The translations under genes and the position numbers were made by a program. This document shows positions 14,360 to 22,501 of a DNA stretch of 64,000 nucleotides, piece after piece. Source of the stretch: DASUPK01 sp963724665. GTDB lineage: Bacteria; Actinomycetota; Thermoleophilia; Solirubrobacterales; 70-9. The notes beneath the pieces were generated by a model. It saw nothing but the letters and a program-made list of their open reading frames with translations, did not search any database and was not told the DNA's origin. The DNA lies in contig CAVRVH010000007.1 in the NCBI GenBank assembly GCA_963724665.1, positions 558,001-622,000 of the forward strand, written 5' to 3'. The stretch's first letter is position 1, and every line of letters begins with the position of its first letter.

Positions 14360-16252
14360 CTAGGTCGTTACGGCGTCGGGCAGCATGAACGAGCTCGTGG
14401 CGGCGTCCGAGCCTTCCTCGGCGATCTCGGGATAGCGCACGCCCGGCAGCAGCTCGACGTCGAACACCTCCTGGACCAGCTCCTCGAATCGCAGGAAGCC
14501 GGCGATCTGTCCCGTCACCGGGTTGACCGCCCAGACCCCGCAGAGGCGCTCGTCAAGACGTTCCATCAGGGGCAGGCCGCCGAAGGTGGCCGTCTCGCGG
14601 ACCTGTGAGAGGCCAATGAAAGCGAGGCCCCCAGCGAACAGCAGGCCGCGGGTGAAGCCGGGCAGCTCGGCCACCGTCTCGACGGTGCCCGTGTCGAGGT
14701 CGGCAACCGAGATCGTCCCCTTCCCGGACTCGAGCACCCAAATGCGGTCGTCGTACCAGCGCGGCGAGTGCGGCATCGAGAGGCCACGCAGGACGGTCTC
14801 GCCGCTCTCGATGTCGATCAGCACTCCCCCGCTCGCCTTGTTGTCGCGCCAGCCGCCGGCGACGTCGGTCTCGCCCAGCGCGGTGACGTAGCGCGGCTCG
14901 TCATCGATCACGCAGAGACCGTTCAGATGGCAGCGGTCCTCCGCGGTGAGCTGGGAGATGAACGGCGGCTTCCAGCGCGGCACGAAGCTGTGCTGCGCAT
15001 CGAGCGTCGCGAGGCAGGAGAAGTTCGTGGCCACGAGCCAGAGCTCGCCCTGGGCGAACTCGACCTCGTGGATGCGGATGTCGCCCGTGAAGTGCTTGTT
15101 CCGCGGCAGGAAGCAGGCGTCGTGCTTGCCCTGCGGCTCGACCTTTGCCGCAACGGCGGGGAAGTCTCTGTAATCGAGCACCTCGGCCCGGGTGCCGATC
15201 GCGATCCTCCCCGGCGCCACGGCGAGCCCCATCGGCCGGGGGAAGTCGCGAAAATGCGTGTTGAGCTGGCCGCCGTCGTAACGGGCGCAGATCAGCTTCC
15301 CGGTCTGGTACGTCGAGACGAGCAGCGAGCTCTGCAGCTGGTTCAGGAACTCGGGGAAGCTCTGCGTGTAGACGCTCCGCAGCGGCGAGTCCGCCGGGGC
15401 CGACCACTTGGCGCTGCGCGGCGGGGTCGTCGGGCGGGCGAGCAGCTCGCGCGAGCGCTCGGCGAGCTGATCGGTGCGCGGCATAAGCTCGCGGAGCTCC
15501 TCCGGCACCTCCCCGGCTTCATCGGCGCCCGAGACCGCGAGCTGGTCGCGCAGGGAGCGGAGCGGCCGCGTGACGTCCTCGGAGGCTTCGATCGCGACGA
15601 ACTCGCAGATCCGCTCCAGCTCCCGCTGAGGATCGTTGAGCAGCGACTTGAAGTCGGTGACGCACCAGCGCTCGGGCGGCAGGGCCTCGAGGTCGTCGAG
15701 CAGGGTGCTCGTCAGCCGGATCCACTGCTCGGTGACGATCTCCGGCGGCGGGTGACCGGCGAGCTCTCGCCAGCCGGGGACCAGCGGCAGTGACCACGGC
15801 GGGCCCTCCCAATCGGGCAGCTGCGGATACGTCACGCGCCTGCCGTTCTCCCAGACGCGCAGCATGGCGGGGATCGTCTCGGCCGGATCGCGATGGATGT
15901 AGACGAACTGGCAGTCAGGAGCGATTCCCGCGAGGAACGGGACACGGAGCGCGTTCCGGGGCTGCCCGTCGACCCAGCGCAGGCCGGTGGCGTCGATGCC
16001 GGGGCGGTTTCCGCCGCTGTCGACCAGGGTCCCCTTGAGCCGCCCGCGGAGATCCTCGACTGCCCGCGGCTGGATGTCCGCGGGCGTGAGCCGGTTGCTG
16101 TCCCACTCACGGTTCTCCGGCTGGAGTTCGAAGATCGCGTCAAACACCGGAGCGGACGCACTGAAGAGCCCTGGCGCGCGCGCGAGTGAGCGGAACAGCG
16201 CCGTCCCTCCCGAGCGCGGCGGCGCGACAACGAATACGGGCCTCTCGATCAC
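14360..16252 (-). CDS. Sulfotransferase-like domain fused to TIGR03032/DUF4915-type domain
   Basis: About 630 residues. The N-terminal half (to about residue 270) has sulfotransferase features: a PAPS 5'-phosphosulfate loop PVFVVAPPRSGGTALFRSL at the start and the 3'-phosphate motif VYIHRDPAETIPAML. The C-terminal half (about 300 to end) reads as a TIGR03032-type domain: SLLVSTYQTGKLICARYDGG, RPMGLAVAPGRIAIGT, HDACFLPRNKHFTGDIRIHE, WLVATNFSCLATLD and HLNGLCVIDDEPRYVTALGE, repeating strands suggestive of a beta-propeller. I prefer the GTG at 16252 because it places the PAPS loop at the N-terminus; a longer frame reaches 16324. Substrate unknown; probably modifies a surface glycan or lipid. Confidence 0.8.
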   Translation of the reverse strand: MIERPVFVVAPPRSGGTALFRSLARAPGLFSASAPVFDAIFELQPENREWDSNRLTPADIQPRAVEDLRGRLKGTLVDSGGNRPGIDATGLRWVDGQPRNALRVPFLAGIAPDCQFVYIHRDPAETIPAMLRVWENGRRVTYPQLPDWEGPPWSLPLVPGWRELAGHPPPEIVTEQWIRLTSTLLDDLEALPPERWCVTDFKSLLNDPQRELERICEFVAIEASEDVTRPLRSLRDQLAVSGADEAGEVPEELRELMPRTDQLAERSRELLARPTTPPRSAKWSAPADSPLRSVYTQSFPEFLNQLQSSLLVSTYQTGKLICARYDGGQLNTHFRDFPRPMGLAVAPGRIAIGTRAEVLDYRDFPAVAAKVEPQGKHDACFLPRNKHFTGDIRIHEVEFAQGELWLVATNFSCLATLDAQHSFVPRWKPPFISQLTAEDRCHLNGLCVIDDEPRYVTALGETDVAGGWRDNKASGGVLIDIESGETVLRGLSMPHSPRWYDDRIWVLESGKGTISVADLDTGTVETVAELPGFTRGLLFAGGLAFIGLSQVRETATFGGLPLMERLDERLCGVWAVNPVTGQIAGFLRFEELVQEVFDVELLPGVRYPEIAEEGSDAATSSFMLPDAVTT

Positions 16253-16268
16253 CGCGGCAGTCTTGCAT

Positions 16269-16297
16269 TTGACAGCCCCCGTCGCGGATGATCCAAT
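16269..16297 (+). promoter_or_regulatory. Possible promoter of the membrane protein gene
   Basis: TTGACA (16269-16274), 17-nt spacer, TCCAAT (16292-16297), about 48 nt before the ATG at 16346. The -35 is good and the -10 weak. Confidence 0.3.
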
Positions 16298-16345
16298 CGG
16301 AACAAGCCCACGAAGTCCGGGCACGCAACGGGGCGCCTCAGACGC

Positions 16346-17122
16346 ATGGGGAGATCAGACGGAAATCACCCGCTTTCGGCGCCGCTCCCCTTTGCGGCGA
16401 TGGTCGCGTGCGTGATCGCCGGCTTCCTGGCGCTGGATCACTTCGCCAGCGCGGACGAGCAGCTCCTCCTCGGCGCGGCGACCTGGCTGATCCTGATCGC
16501 ATCGTGCGCCTCCCTCGGCCGCGAGGATCGGACCCGCGCTCTGCTCGTCGTCGTGGTGGCGACCTGCGCCGAGGTTCTCGGCTCGATCGTTCTGGGCGCC
16601 TACACCTACCGCCTCGAGAACCTGCCGGCCTTCGTCCCGCCGGGTCATGGCCTGGTCTTCCTGGCCGGCCTGCGCATCAGCCAGTCGGGGGCGGTCCGCA
16701 GGCATCGCCGCGCGTTCCTCTCGGCCGTGATCGGCCTGGTCGCCGCCTGGGGAGCGGCGGGCCTGATCCTCCTCGGCCGCACCGATGCGCTTGGAGCCAT
16801 CACCGGCGCGCTGCTGATCTGCGTCCTGCTGCGTGGCCGCTCGGCGGCCACCCTCTACGCCGGCGTCTTCCTGATGGTCGGCTTCCTGGAGATCTACGGG
16901 ACGTCGATCGGCGCTTGGCACTGGGCCGCGACGGCACCCGACACGCCACTCCCCGCGGGCAACCCGCCGAGCGGCATCGCGGGCGTCTACGTCCTCTTCG
17001 ACGTCGCTGCGATCGCCATGGCGCCACGCGCGCTGGCGATGTTCGACCGACTGCGCCGGCTGCCCCTGCTCACCTATTCGGCGATCCCGGCGGCCTCCAG
17101 CGCGTCGGATCGCTCCCAGTAG
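16346..17122 (+). CDS. Polytopic membrane protein of unknown function
   Basis: 258 residues with about seven or eight hydrophobic helices (FAAMVACVIAGFLALDHF, LLLGAATWLILIASCASL, ALLVVVVATCAEVLGSIVLG, LSAVIGLVAAWGAAGLILLG, AITGALLICVLLRG, ATLYAGVFLMVGFLEIYGTS, GIAGVYVLFDVAAIAM). Conserved-looking polar points inside membranes are GAYTYRLENLPAFVPPGHG and EIYGTSIGAWHW followed by NPPSGIAGVY. This pattern occurs in actinobacterial hypothetical proteins; no function is known. Its 3' end overlaps the convergent broken SnoaL gene by about 49 nt. Confidence 0.7.
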   Translation: MGRSDGNHPLSAPLPFAAMVACVIAGFLALDHFASADEQLLLGAATWLILIASCASLGREDRTRALLVVVVATCAEVLGSIVLGAYTYRLENLPAFVPPGHGLVFLAGLRISQSGAVRRHRRAFLSAVIGLVAAWGAAGLILLGRTDALGAITGALLICVLLRGRSAATLYAGVFLMVGFLEIYGTSIGAWHWAATAPDTPLPAGNPPSGIAGVYVLFDVAAIAMAPRALAMFDRLRRLPLLTYSAIPAASSASDRSQ

Positions 17123-17475
17123 TACTCCCAGCGCACGATCCGGCCGTCTCGGAGCGTGAGCAACGCGCCCACGTCCTGACTGATGACCGCGCCGCTGCGC
17201 CGGCCGCGGGCGGTTTGCGTCTCCAGGACCAGGACGCGGTCGCCAAGGTCGATCATCCGCTCGACCTCGAAGCTGTAGTCCTCCCAGACATTGAGATAGT
17301 CGGCGGTCGCCTTCTTCAGGCCGTCCATCCCATGCCATTCCCCCGTGAAGTCGGGAGCTTCGGAACCGATTCGGACGAAGACGAGCTCGGGATCGACGAA
17401 CTCGCCGACCTACATGTCGCCGGCCTCACGACGTTCGTACATCTCCCGCACGATCTCGAGGTTTCCTTGGGACAT
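17074..17475 (-). pseudogene. SnoaL-like gene interrupted by in-frame TAG at codon 22
   Basis: Minus-strand ATG at 17475 gives MSQGNLEIVREMYERREAGD, the usual start of SnoaL-like proteins. Codon 22 is TAG (17410-17412). The same frame then continues VGEFVDPELVFVRIGSEAPD, GEWHGMDGLKKATADYL, DRVLVLETQTARGRRSGAVI and LTLRDGRIVRWEYYWERSDA to the stop at 17074. Apart from the one nonsense codon it is a complete gene of about 133 codons. An internal ATG at 17328 could at most yield a truncated protein lacking the first helix. Confidence 0.75.
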
Positions 17476-17650
17476 CACGACGCAGTATCCCGCCGAGCAG
17501 CGATGCGGCGGCGGCGCCCTCCCTCGAGGTCCGCTCGAGGTCGATCGATGCCCCGTTACGCCGCGCGCAGCGGGGACAGTGCCGCGGCGACGTCAGGGGA
17601 TTGCGGTCGAACATCGTCAGACCGCAGTTGGGACATTTCAAATAGGCCAT
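17426..17650 (-). CDS. Small zinc-ribbon protein
   Basis: 74 residues from the ATG at 17650 (GAGGAG upstream). MAYLKCPNCGLTMFDRNPLT is followed by PRHCPRCARRNGAS, a CPNC...CPRC four-cysteine zinc ribbon; SIDLERTSR then matches the usual end of this small family. The frame runs on for about 30 more residues and into the start of the SnoaL gene, overlapping it by 50 nt, so the natural stop may have been lost. Function unknown; probably a nucleic-acid- or protein-binding zinc ribbon. Confidence 0.65.
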   Translation of the reverse strand: MAYLKCPNCGLTMFDRNPLTSPRHCPRCARRNGASIDLERTSREGAAAASLLGGILRRDVPRKPRDRAGDVRTS

Positions 17651-17803
17651 CTTGCGCGCTCTCCTCAGGGCTTGGGTGAGTCGGGACACACCGGATCCAT
17701 CCGGTCTGCCTGCCCTGTTCCCCTATTCGGCGCGCTGTGCAAGGGCTTTCGCCGACAAGCCCGAGGGTACCCGCGCAAATGCGTTGTGAAACGAACTCAG
17801 CCG

Positions 17804-18181
17804 CTAGGGCTCGGCTCTCCACTGCGCGCGCCATTCCGGCGCCTCGAAGCCCTCGGCGACGTAGATCGACTCGCGGGCGATCTTCTCGCCACGCAGCTCG
17901 AGGATGCTGAGACCGAAGTTCGGCGGGCCGCCGTCGTAGGTGACCGTGAGCTCCGCGACCCAGAAGTCATCTCGGCCCCTGACGCGCTGGAACTCGAACG
18001 ACGTGTTGGCCGGGTAGTTGCTCCGCCATTCGCGGATGTTCTCCACTCCGGTGAACCGCTCACCCGACTGCGGGAACTCGAGCACCGCGTCCTCCGTGTA
18101 CATGGCATGGGCGAGCTCGGGATCGCCGGCGGCGTTGTCGAAGTGCTGCCGCAGCATCCCTTGGACCGTCGCCGCGTCCAT
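17804..18181 (-). CDS. SnoaL-like polyketide-cyclase-fold protein
   Basis: 125 residues: MDAATVQGMLRQHFDNAAGD, LAHAMYTEDAVLEFPQSGER, FTGVENIREWR, FEFQRVRGRDDFWVAELTVT, LSILELRGEKIARESIYVAE. This is a complete NTF2/SnoaL fold with the usual central loop F-x-G-x-E-N-I. The gene sits 9 nt downstream of dxs on the same strand, so it is the last gene of the efp-dxs run or has its own promoter. Ligand unknown. Confidence 0.75.
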   Translation of the reverse strand: MDAATVQGMLRQHFDNAAGDPELAHAMYTEDAVLEFPQSGERFTGVENIREWRSNYPANTSFEFQRVRGRDDFWVAELTVTYDGGPPNFGLSILELRGEKIARESIYVAEGFEAPEWRAQWRAEP

Positions 18182-18190
18182 GGCGAGGCG

Positions 18191-20206
18191 CTAGCCGAAG
18201 ATGGTCTCGCGCGTGCCCAGCGCGGCGAGCACCCGCTCTGCGACGGCCTCGCCGGTGAAGCCGACCTCCTCGCGGAGCAGCGCCGGCTTGCCGTGGGTGA
18301 CGTAGCGGTCGGGCAGCCCGACGCGCAGCACGCGGGCCCGCTCCGAGCCGTCAGCGAAAGAGTCCTCGAGGTGCTCCAAGACGCCCGAGCCGAAGCCGCC
18401 CGGAAGGACGTTCTCCTCGATCGTCACCAGCAGGTCGTGATCGGCTGCGAGCTTCTCGATCAGATCGCCGTCAAGCGGCTTGGCGAAGCGGCCGTCGGCG
18501 ACGGTCGGCTCGAGGCCCTTGCGGCGGAGGATCTCCGCAGCCCGAAGGCCGACCTGCACCCCGTAGCCGTAGCCGAGCAGCGCGACGCGCTCGCCGGGGA
18601 GGAGCATCTCGCCCCTGCCGATCTCGATCTCCTTCGGCGCGTCTGGCATCGGCGCGCCCTCGGCGGCGCCGCGCGGATAGCGGAAGGCGATCGGGCCGTC
18701 GTCGTAGGCGAGGGCCGTGCGGAGCATGTGGACGAGCATCGCCTCATCGCGTGGCGCCATGACCACCACGTTCGGTAGCGGGCGGAAGTAGGAGACGTCG
18801 ATGAAGCCGTGGTGGGTGGGCCCGTCATCGCCGACCAGCCCGGCGCGGTCCATCGCGAAGACGACGTTCAGCTTCTGCAGGCAGACGTCGTGGACGAGCT
18901 GGTCGAACGCGCGCTGCAGGAAGGTCGAGTAGATCGCGCAGACCGGCTTGGCGCCCTGGATCGCGAGGCCGGAGGCGAAGAGGACGGCGTCCTGCTCCGC
19001 GATGCCGACGTCGTAGTACTGCTCCGGCAGCTCATCATGCAGCTTGTTGAGCCCCGTGCCGCCCGCCATCGCGGCGGTGATCCCGATCACCCGTGGATCC
19101 CGCTTGGCCTCCTCGACCAGAGCGTCGGCGAAGACGGCAGTGTACTGCGGAGGTGCCTTCGGAGGCGGCTTCTCGAGCTTCTCGATCTTCTCCGGGGAGT
19201 CGCTCTCGCTCACAGGTATGACGGGCTTCTTCGGCGCCTCCTTGCCGTTGACGATGCTTCCGGGCTTGGCGGCGTGCCACTTCTCCATCCCCGCCAGGCC
19301 GCCCTCCTCTGCCGGCTGGAAGCCCTTGCCCTTGACGGTGTTGATGTGGACGACCACTGGGCGGTCGGCCTCGAGCGCCTTGGTGAGCGCGGCCCGGAGG
19401 GCGGCGACATCGTGGCCGTCGATCACGCCCATGTAGGCGAGGTCGAGCTCCTCGAAGAAGAGCCCCGGCGCCCAGTAGGCCTTGATCGCCGCCTTGACCT
19501 CGGGACCGAGCCGCTCGATGCGGCGTCCCAGGCCTAGCGGCAGCTGCGTGAGGCGCTCCTCGGTTGTGGAGCGGGCCTTGTAGAGCCCGGGCTTGAGCCG
19601 GGCGCGCTGGAAGTAGCGGGAGAGGGCGCCGACGTTCGGTGAGATCGACATGCCGTTGTCGTTCAGGACGATCACCATCGGCGTCTGCAGTCCGCCGGCG
19701 TGATGAAGGGCTTCGTAGGCCACACCGCCGGTCAGGGCACCGTCGCCGATCACCGCGACGACCTTTCCGTCCTCGCCGATCCCCTTGCGCATCGCCTCCT
19801 TCAGGCCAACGCCGTAGCCGATCGAGGTCGAGGCGTGGCCGGCGCCCATGATGTCGTGCTCGGACTCGAAGACCGAGCAGAACGGCGCGAGGCCCTCGTA
19901 CTGGCGGATCGTGTTGAGGGCGTCCTTGCGGCCGGTCAGGATCTTGTGGGGGTAGGCCTGGTGGCCGACGTCCCAGAGGATCTTGTCAGTCGGCGAATCC
20001 AGCAGGCTGTGCAGCGCGACCGTCAGCTCGCATGTGCCGAGGTTCGCCCCGAAGTGGCCGCCGATCTCGCCGATCGTGTTGATGACGAGCTCGCGCACCT
20101 CCTGCGCCACCTGTTGGAGCTCCTCGTCGGAAAGCTCCTTGAGATCGGCTGGGGAGTCGATCGAGTCGAGCAGCCGCTGCTCGGGCTTGGAGTCTTGATT
20201 GGCCAT
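18191..20206 (-). CDS. dxs: 1-deoxy-D-xylulose-5-phosphate synthase
   Basis: 671 residues, slightly longer than the usual 620-640 because of a charged Pro/Lys/Glu linker (KKPVIPVSESDSPEKIEKLE) between the N-terminal TPP domain and the pyrimidine-binding domain. TPP motif GDGALTGG near residue 154; catalytic His in HFGANLGTCELTVALH near 51; VGHQAYPHKILTGR near 80; DRAGLVGDDGPTHHG in the second domain; C-terminal transketolase domain with VTIEENVLPGGFGSGV. It condenses pyruvate and glyceraldehyde 3-phosphate, the first step of the MEP isoprenoid pathway. The ATG overlaps the stop of the prenyl synthase gene (TGATG), so the two are coupled. Confidence 0.97.
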   Translation of the reverse strand: MANQDSKPEQRLLDSIDSPADLKELSDEELQQVAQEVRELVINTIGEIGGHFGANLGTCELTVALHSLLDSPTDKILWDVGHQAYPHKILTGRKDALNTIRQYEGLAPFCSVFESEHDIMGAGHASTSIGYGVGLKEAMRKGIGEDGKVVAVIGDGALTGGVAYEALHHAGGLQTPMVIVLNDNGMSISPNVGALSRYFQRARLKPGLYKARSTTEERLTQLPLGLGRRIERLGPEVKAAIKAYWAPGLFFEELDLAYMGVIDGHDVAALRAALTKALEADRPVVVHINTVKGKGFQPAEEGGLAGMEKWHAAKPGSIVNGKEAPKKPVIPVSESDSPEKIEKLEKPPPKAPPQYTAVFADALVEEAKRDPRVIGITAAMAGGTGLNKLHDELPEQYYDVGIAEQDAVLFASGLAIQGAKPVCAIYSTFLQRAFDQLVHDVCLQKLNVVFAMDRAGLVGDDGPTHHGFIDVSYFRPLPNVVVMAPRDEAMLVHMLRTALAYDDGPIAFRYPRGAAEGAPMPDAPKEIEIGRGEMLLPGERVALLGYGYGVQVGLRAAEILRRKGLEPTVADGRFAKPLDGDLIEKLAADHDLLVTIEENVLPGGFGSGVLEHLEDSFADGSERARVLRVGLPDRYVTHGKPALLREEVGFTGEAVAERVLAALGTRETIFG

Positions 20207-21102
20207 CACGTGTGCCTGGTGTGTATGAAGTCCGTGATCCGAGCAAGGTCATCGGTCTTCGCGTCCGTCTCGTCGAGCGCTTCCCGTGCCTTGCGATGCG
20301 ACTGAGAGGCTAGCTCGCGAGCCCTATCGAGGCCAAACGCGCTCACATACGTGAGCTTGCCGTGTCTCTCGTCGCTTCCGCTTGGCTTGCCCAGCTCTTC
20401 GTCCGATCCGGTCACGTCGAGAATGTCGTCGACGATCTGGAACAGCACGCCGAGCTCATCGGCAAAACGGCGGTACGGAATTGTCTCACCTTCTGGCGTC
20501 TCACCCAATGCCAATACGACGCCCACGCTGGATGCGATCAATCGCCCAGTTTTGAGGGAATGCATCTCGCGCAGGAGCTCGGAGTCGACCTCCCCGCTCG
20601 CTCCCAGCCCACCTTCCTCGAACTCGGTGACATCGATGTACTGACCGCCCACCATCCCCCCGACCCCGGTCGCGGCGGTGAGCTCGCCAAGCGCGCCGAG
20701 CACCGCGGCCGGGTCGCCCTCCTGCTTCCCGGTGAAGAGGCGCATCGCCTCCGCGAAGAGGCCGTCGCCGGCGAGGATGGCGACGTTCTCCCCGTACTTG
20801 ACATGCGAGGTGGGCATGCCTCGCCGCAGCTCGTCGTCATCCATCGCCGGAAGGTCGTCGTGGATGAGCGAATAGGTGTGGATCAGCTCGATCGTCGCCG
20901 CGGCGGGCAGGACGCTCTCCGGATCGAGCCCGATGGAGCGAGCCGTGGCAAGGGCCAGCACCGGCCGGATCCGCTTGCCGCCGGCAAGCAGCGAGTACCG
21001 CATCGCCTCGGCCAGTCCCGCGGTGGCCGGGGTCTCCGAGAAACTGAGGCGGGTCAGGTAGCGATCGACCAGCTCCCGAAGGTCCTCGGGGTACTCGTCC
21101 AT
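20206..21102 (-). CDS. ispA: Short/medium-chain polyprenyl diphosphate synthase (FPP/GGPP synthase)
   Basis: 298 residues. GGKRIRPVLALAT near 41, first Asp-rich motif DDLPAMD near 82, KTGRLIASSVG near 194 and second Asp-rich motif FQIVDDILD near 225 define a trans-prenyl synthase. It joins IPP with allylic diphosphates to make FPP or GGPP. It precedes dxs in the same operon. Chain length cannot be set by eye, so the symbol is provisional. Base composition from about 20210 to 20600 seems less GC-biased than its neighbours. Confidence 0.9.
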   Translation of the reverse strand: MDEYPEDLRELVDRYLTRLSFSETPATAGLAEAMRYSLLAGGKRIRPVLALATARSIGLDPESVLPAAATIELIHTYSLIHDDLPAMDDDELRRGMPTSHVKYGENVAILAGDGLFAEAMRLFTGKQEGDPAAVLGALGELTAATGVGGMVGGQYIDVTEFEEGGLGASGEVDSELLREMHSLKTGRLIASSVGVVLALGETPEGETIPYRRFADELGVLFQIVDDILDVTGSDEELGKPSGSDERHGKLTYVSAFGLDRARELASQSHRKAREALDETDAKTDDLARITDFIHTRHT

Positions 21103-21110
21103 CCGCTGGC

Positions 21111-21314
21111 TCAGTCCTCCGGCGAGCCTGAGGCGCCGCGCAGGGCGCCCTCGACCGCGCGGCCCGCCTGCGAGGCGAGCTCGGAGGCCTCGCGGACGAG
21201 CTCGGCGGCGTGCTCGTCGTCGATATCCCCCTCGAGCTTCGCCGCGAGCTGCTCAAGCCTTGCGGTGATGCGCTCGAGCTCCTCGGCGCCACCGCCGGTC
21301 GATTCGGCTTCCAT
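21111..21314 (-). CDS. xseB: Probable exodeoxyribonuclease VII small subunit-like protein
   Basis: 67 residues, largely helical: EELERITARLEQLAAKLEGD, DEHAAELVREASELASQA. Length, acidic coiled-coil character and position just before a prenyl synthase gene fit XseB, which pairs with XseA to trim single-stranded DNA. The canonical Gly-x-x-x-L-E-x-S core is only weakly matched, and xseA is not in the window. It starts 15 nt after the HAD gene and ends 8 nt before the prenyl synthase gene. Another short helical protein is possible. Confidence 0.45.
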   Translation of the reverse strand: MEAESTGGGAEELERITARLEQLAAKLEGDIDDEHAAELVREASELASQAGRAVEGALRGASGSPED

Positions 21315-21329
21315 CGGGCGCGATGCTAG

Positions 21330-22112
21330 CTATCGGCCGAGAAGACCGGGCACGTCGGCGATCGAGTCGACCGTCGCGGTCGGCTCGATGCCGGATTCGC
21401 GGACCAGATCCTGGCGGTACTTGCCGGTGCGAACGAGGATCCCAGCGAGGCCGGCATCCATCGCTCCCCCGACGTCCGCCTCGACGTCGTCTCCCACCAT
21501 CGCTGCGTGGGCCGCGGAGACGCCGAGCTCCCCGAGCGCGAGCTCGAAGAAGGCCTGGGAGGGCTTTCCCATCACCTCAGCCTCACACCCCGTCGCATAC
21601 TCGAGTGCGGCGACGAACGGGCCCGCATCGAGCGAGAGCCCCTCGGCGGTCTCCCAGTAACGGTTCTTCTGGAGCGCGATCAGCTCGGCGCCGTCCATCA
21701 GCCTGCGGAAGGCGCGGTTGAGCACCTCGTAATCCCATCTGTCCCCCAGGTCGCCCACGATCACGGCGTCGGCGGAGTCGACCTTCTCCTCGAGACCCTG
21801 CAGGTCCTCCCGCAGTTCGTCCAGGACGACCAGGGCGACCGACTCGTAGCCCGCCTCCTCGCAGCGGCGCTTCGCGAGGGTCGCCGGCGTGATCAGCTCC
21901 GCCGGGTCGGACTCGATCCCGAGCCGATCCAGGCGCTCGAGGATCGTCCGGCGCGGCCGCATCGTCGTATTGGTGACCAGGCGGATCGGCAGGCCCGCCG
22001 ATCGGAAGCGCTCGAGCGCCTCGGCAGCACCGGACACGGCCTCGTCCTGAACGTAGATCACCCCGCTGAGGTCGAGGAGGAGCCCCTCCACACCCTCGAT
22101 CGAGGCGGCCAT
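21330..22112 (-). CDS. HAD-IIA family phosphatase (LHPP-like)
   Basis: 260 residues. Motif I reads LLLDLSGVIYV near residue 11, with DxSG rather than DxDG as in the LHPP/phospholysine phosphatase branch. Motif II is LVTNTTMRPRR near 45, and motif IV AMVGDDVEADVGGAMDAGL near 203 follows the cap domain. HAD-IIA enzymes dephosphorylate small metabolites or phospho-amino acids; the substrate is unknown. Its start ATG overlaps the stop of nusB, so it is operonic. NagD-type sugar phosphatase is the alternative. Confidence 0.85.
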   Translation of the reverse strand: MAASIEGVEGLLLDLSGVIYVQDEAVSGAAEALERFRSAGLPIRLVTNTTMRPRRTILERLDRLGIESDPAELITPATLAKRRCEEAGYESVALVVLDELREDLQGLEEKVDSADAVIVGDLGDRWDYEVLNRAFRRLMDGAELIALQKNRYWETAEGLSLDAGPFVAALEYATGCEAEVMGKPSQAFFELALGELGVSAAHAAMVGDDVEADVGGAMDAGLAGILVRTGKYRQDLVRESGIEPTATVDSIADVPGLLGR

Positions 22113-22492
22113 CAGCCCGCGGCGCCTCGCTCCGCCAGGGCCGCGCCCAGGATCCCGTTGACGAACCCCGGCGCGTCCGCGCCGCAGTACTCCTTGGCAA
22201 GCTCGACGGCCTCGTCGATGGCGACCTCGACGGGGACGTCGTCCTCATGCAACGCCTCATAGAGGGCAGTGCGCATGATGCTCCGCTCGAGCGGCGCGAT
22301 TCGCTCCAGCGCCCAGCCCTTCGAGTGCCTGGCGATCAGCTCGTCGAGCCCGGGTCGATTTGTCTCCACCGCCTCCGCGAGGTCAACGGAAAAGGGCTTC
22401 GCGCCCTCGAGCAGGTCCTCCAAAGGCCTGCCTGTGACCTCATGCTGGTAGAGGGCGAAGACCGCGTCCCGCCGCTGATCGCTCCTCCTCAT
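22112..22492 (-). CDS. nusB: Transcription antitermination factor NusB
   Basis: 126 residues, all-helical. RRDAVFALYQHEVTG at the N-terminus is the NusB RNA-binding helix, and the conserved core WALERIAPLERSIMRTALYE, then VPVEVAIDEAVELAKEYCGA and FVNGILGAALAE, is unmistakable. It acts with NusE at boxA in rRNA antitermination. It follows efp by 9 nt, and TAGTCT overlapping the efp stop lies 6 nt before its ATG, so an internal leaderless promoter is possible. Confidence 0.95.
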   Translation of the reverse strand: MRRSDQRRDAVFALYQHEVTGRPLEDLLEGAKPFSVDLAEAVETNRPGLDELIARHSKGWALERIAPLERSIMRTALYEALHEDDVPVEVAIDEAVELAKEYCGADAPGFVNGILGAALAERGAAG

Positions 22493-22501
22493 AAGTCGAG
22501 A

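Noticed and set aside
14768..15793. 341-residue plus-strand open frame opposite the sulfotransferase fusion
   Set aside because: Antisense shadow of a high-GC gene; the opposite strand has clear domain motifs and this frame has Arg/Gly/Ala-rich content with no recognisable fold.
4776..17475. Genome-wide reassignment of TAG
   Set aside because: Many well-formed genes here end in TAG at their natural length (for example 12695-14344 and 31709-34012), so only local read-through or mutation is possible.
20362..21660. 432-residue plus-strand open frame
   Set aside because: Runs across three minus-strand genes with strong motifs (prenyl synthase, xseB-like, HAD).
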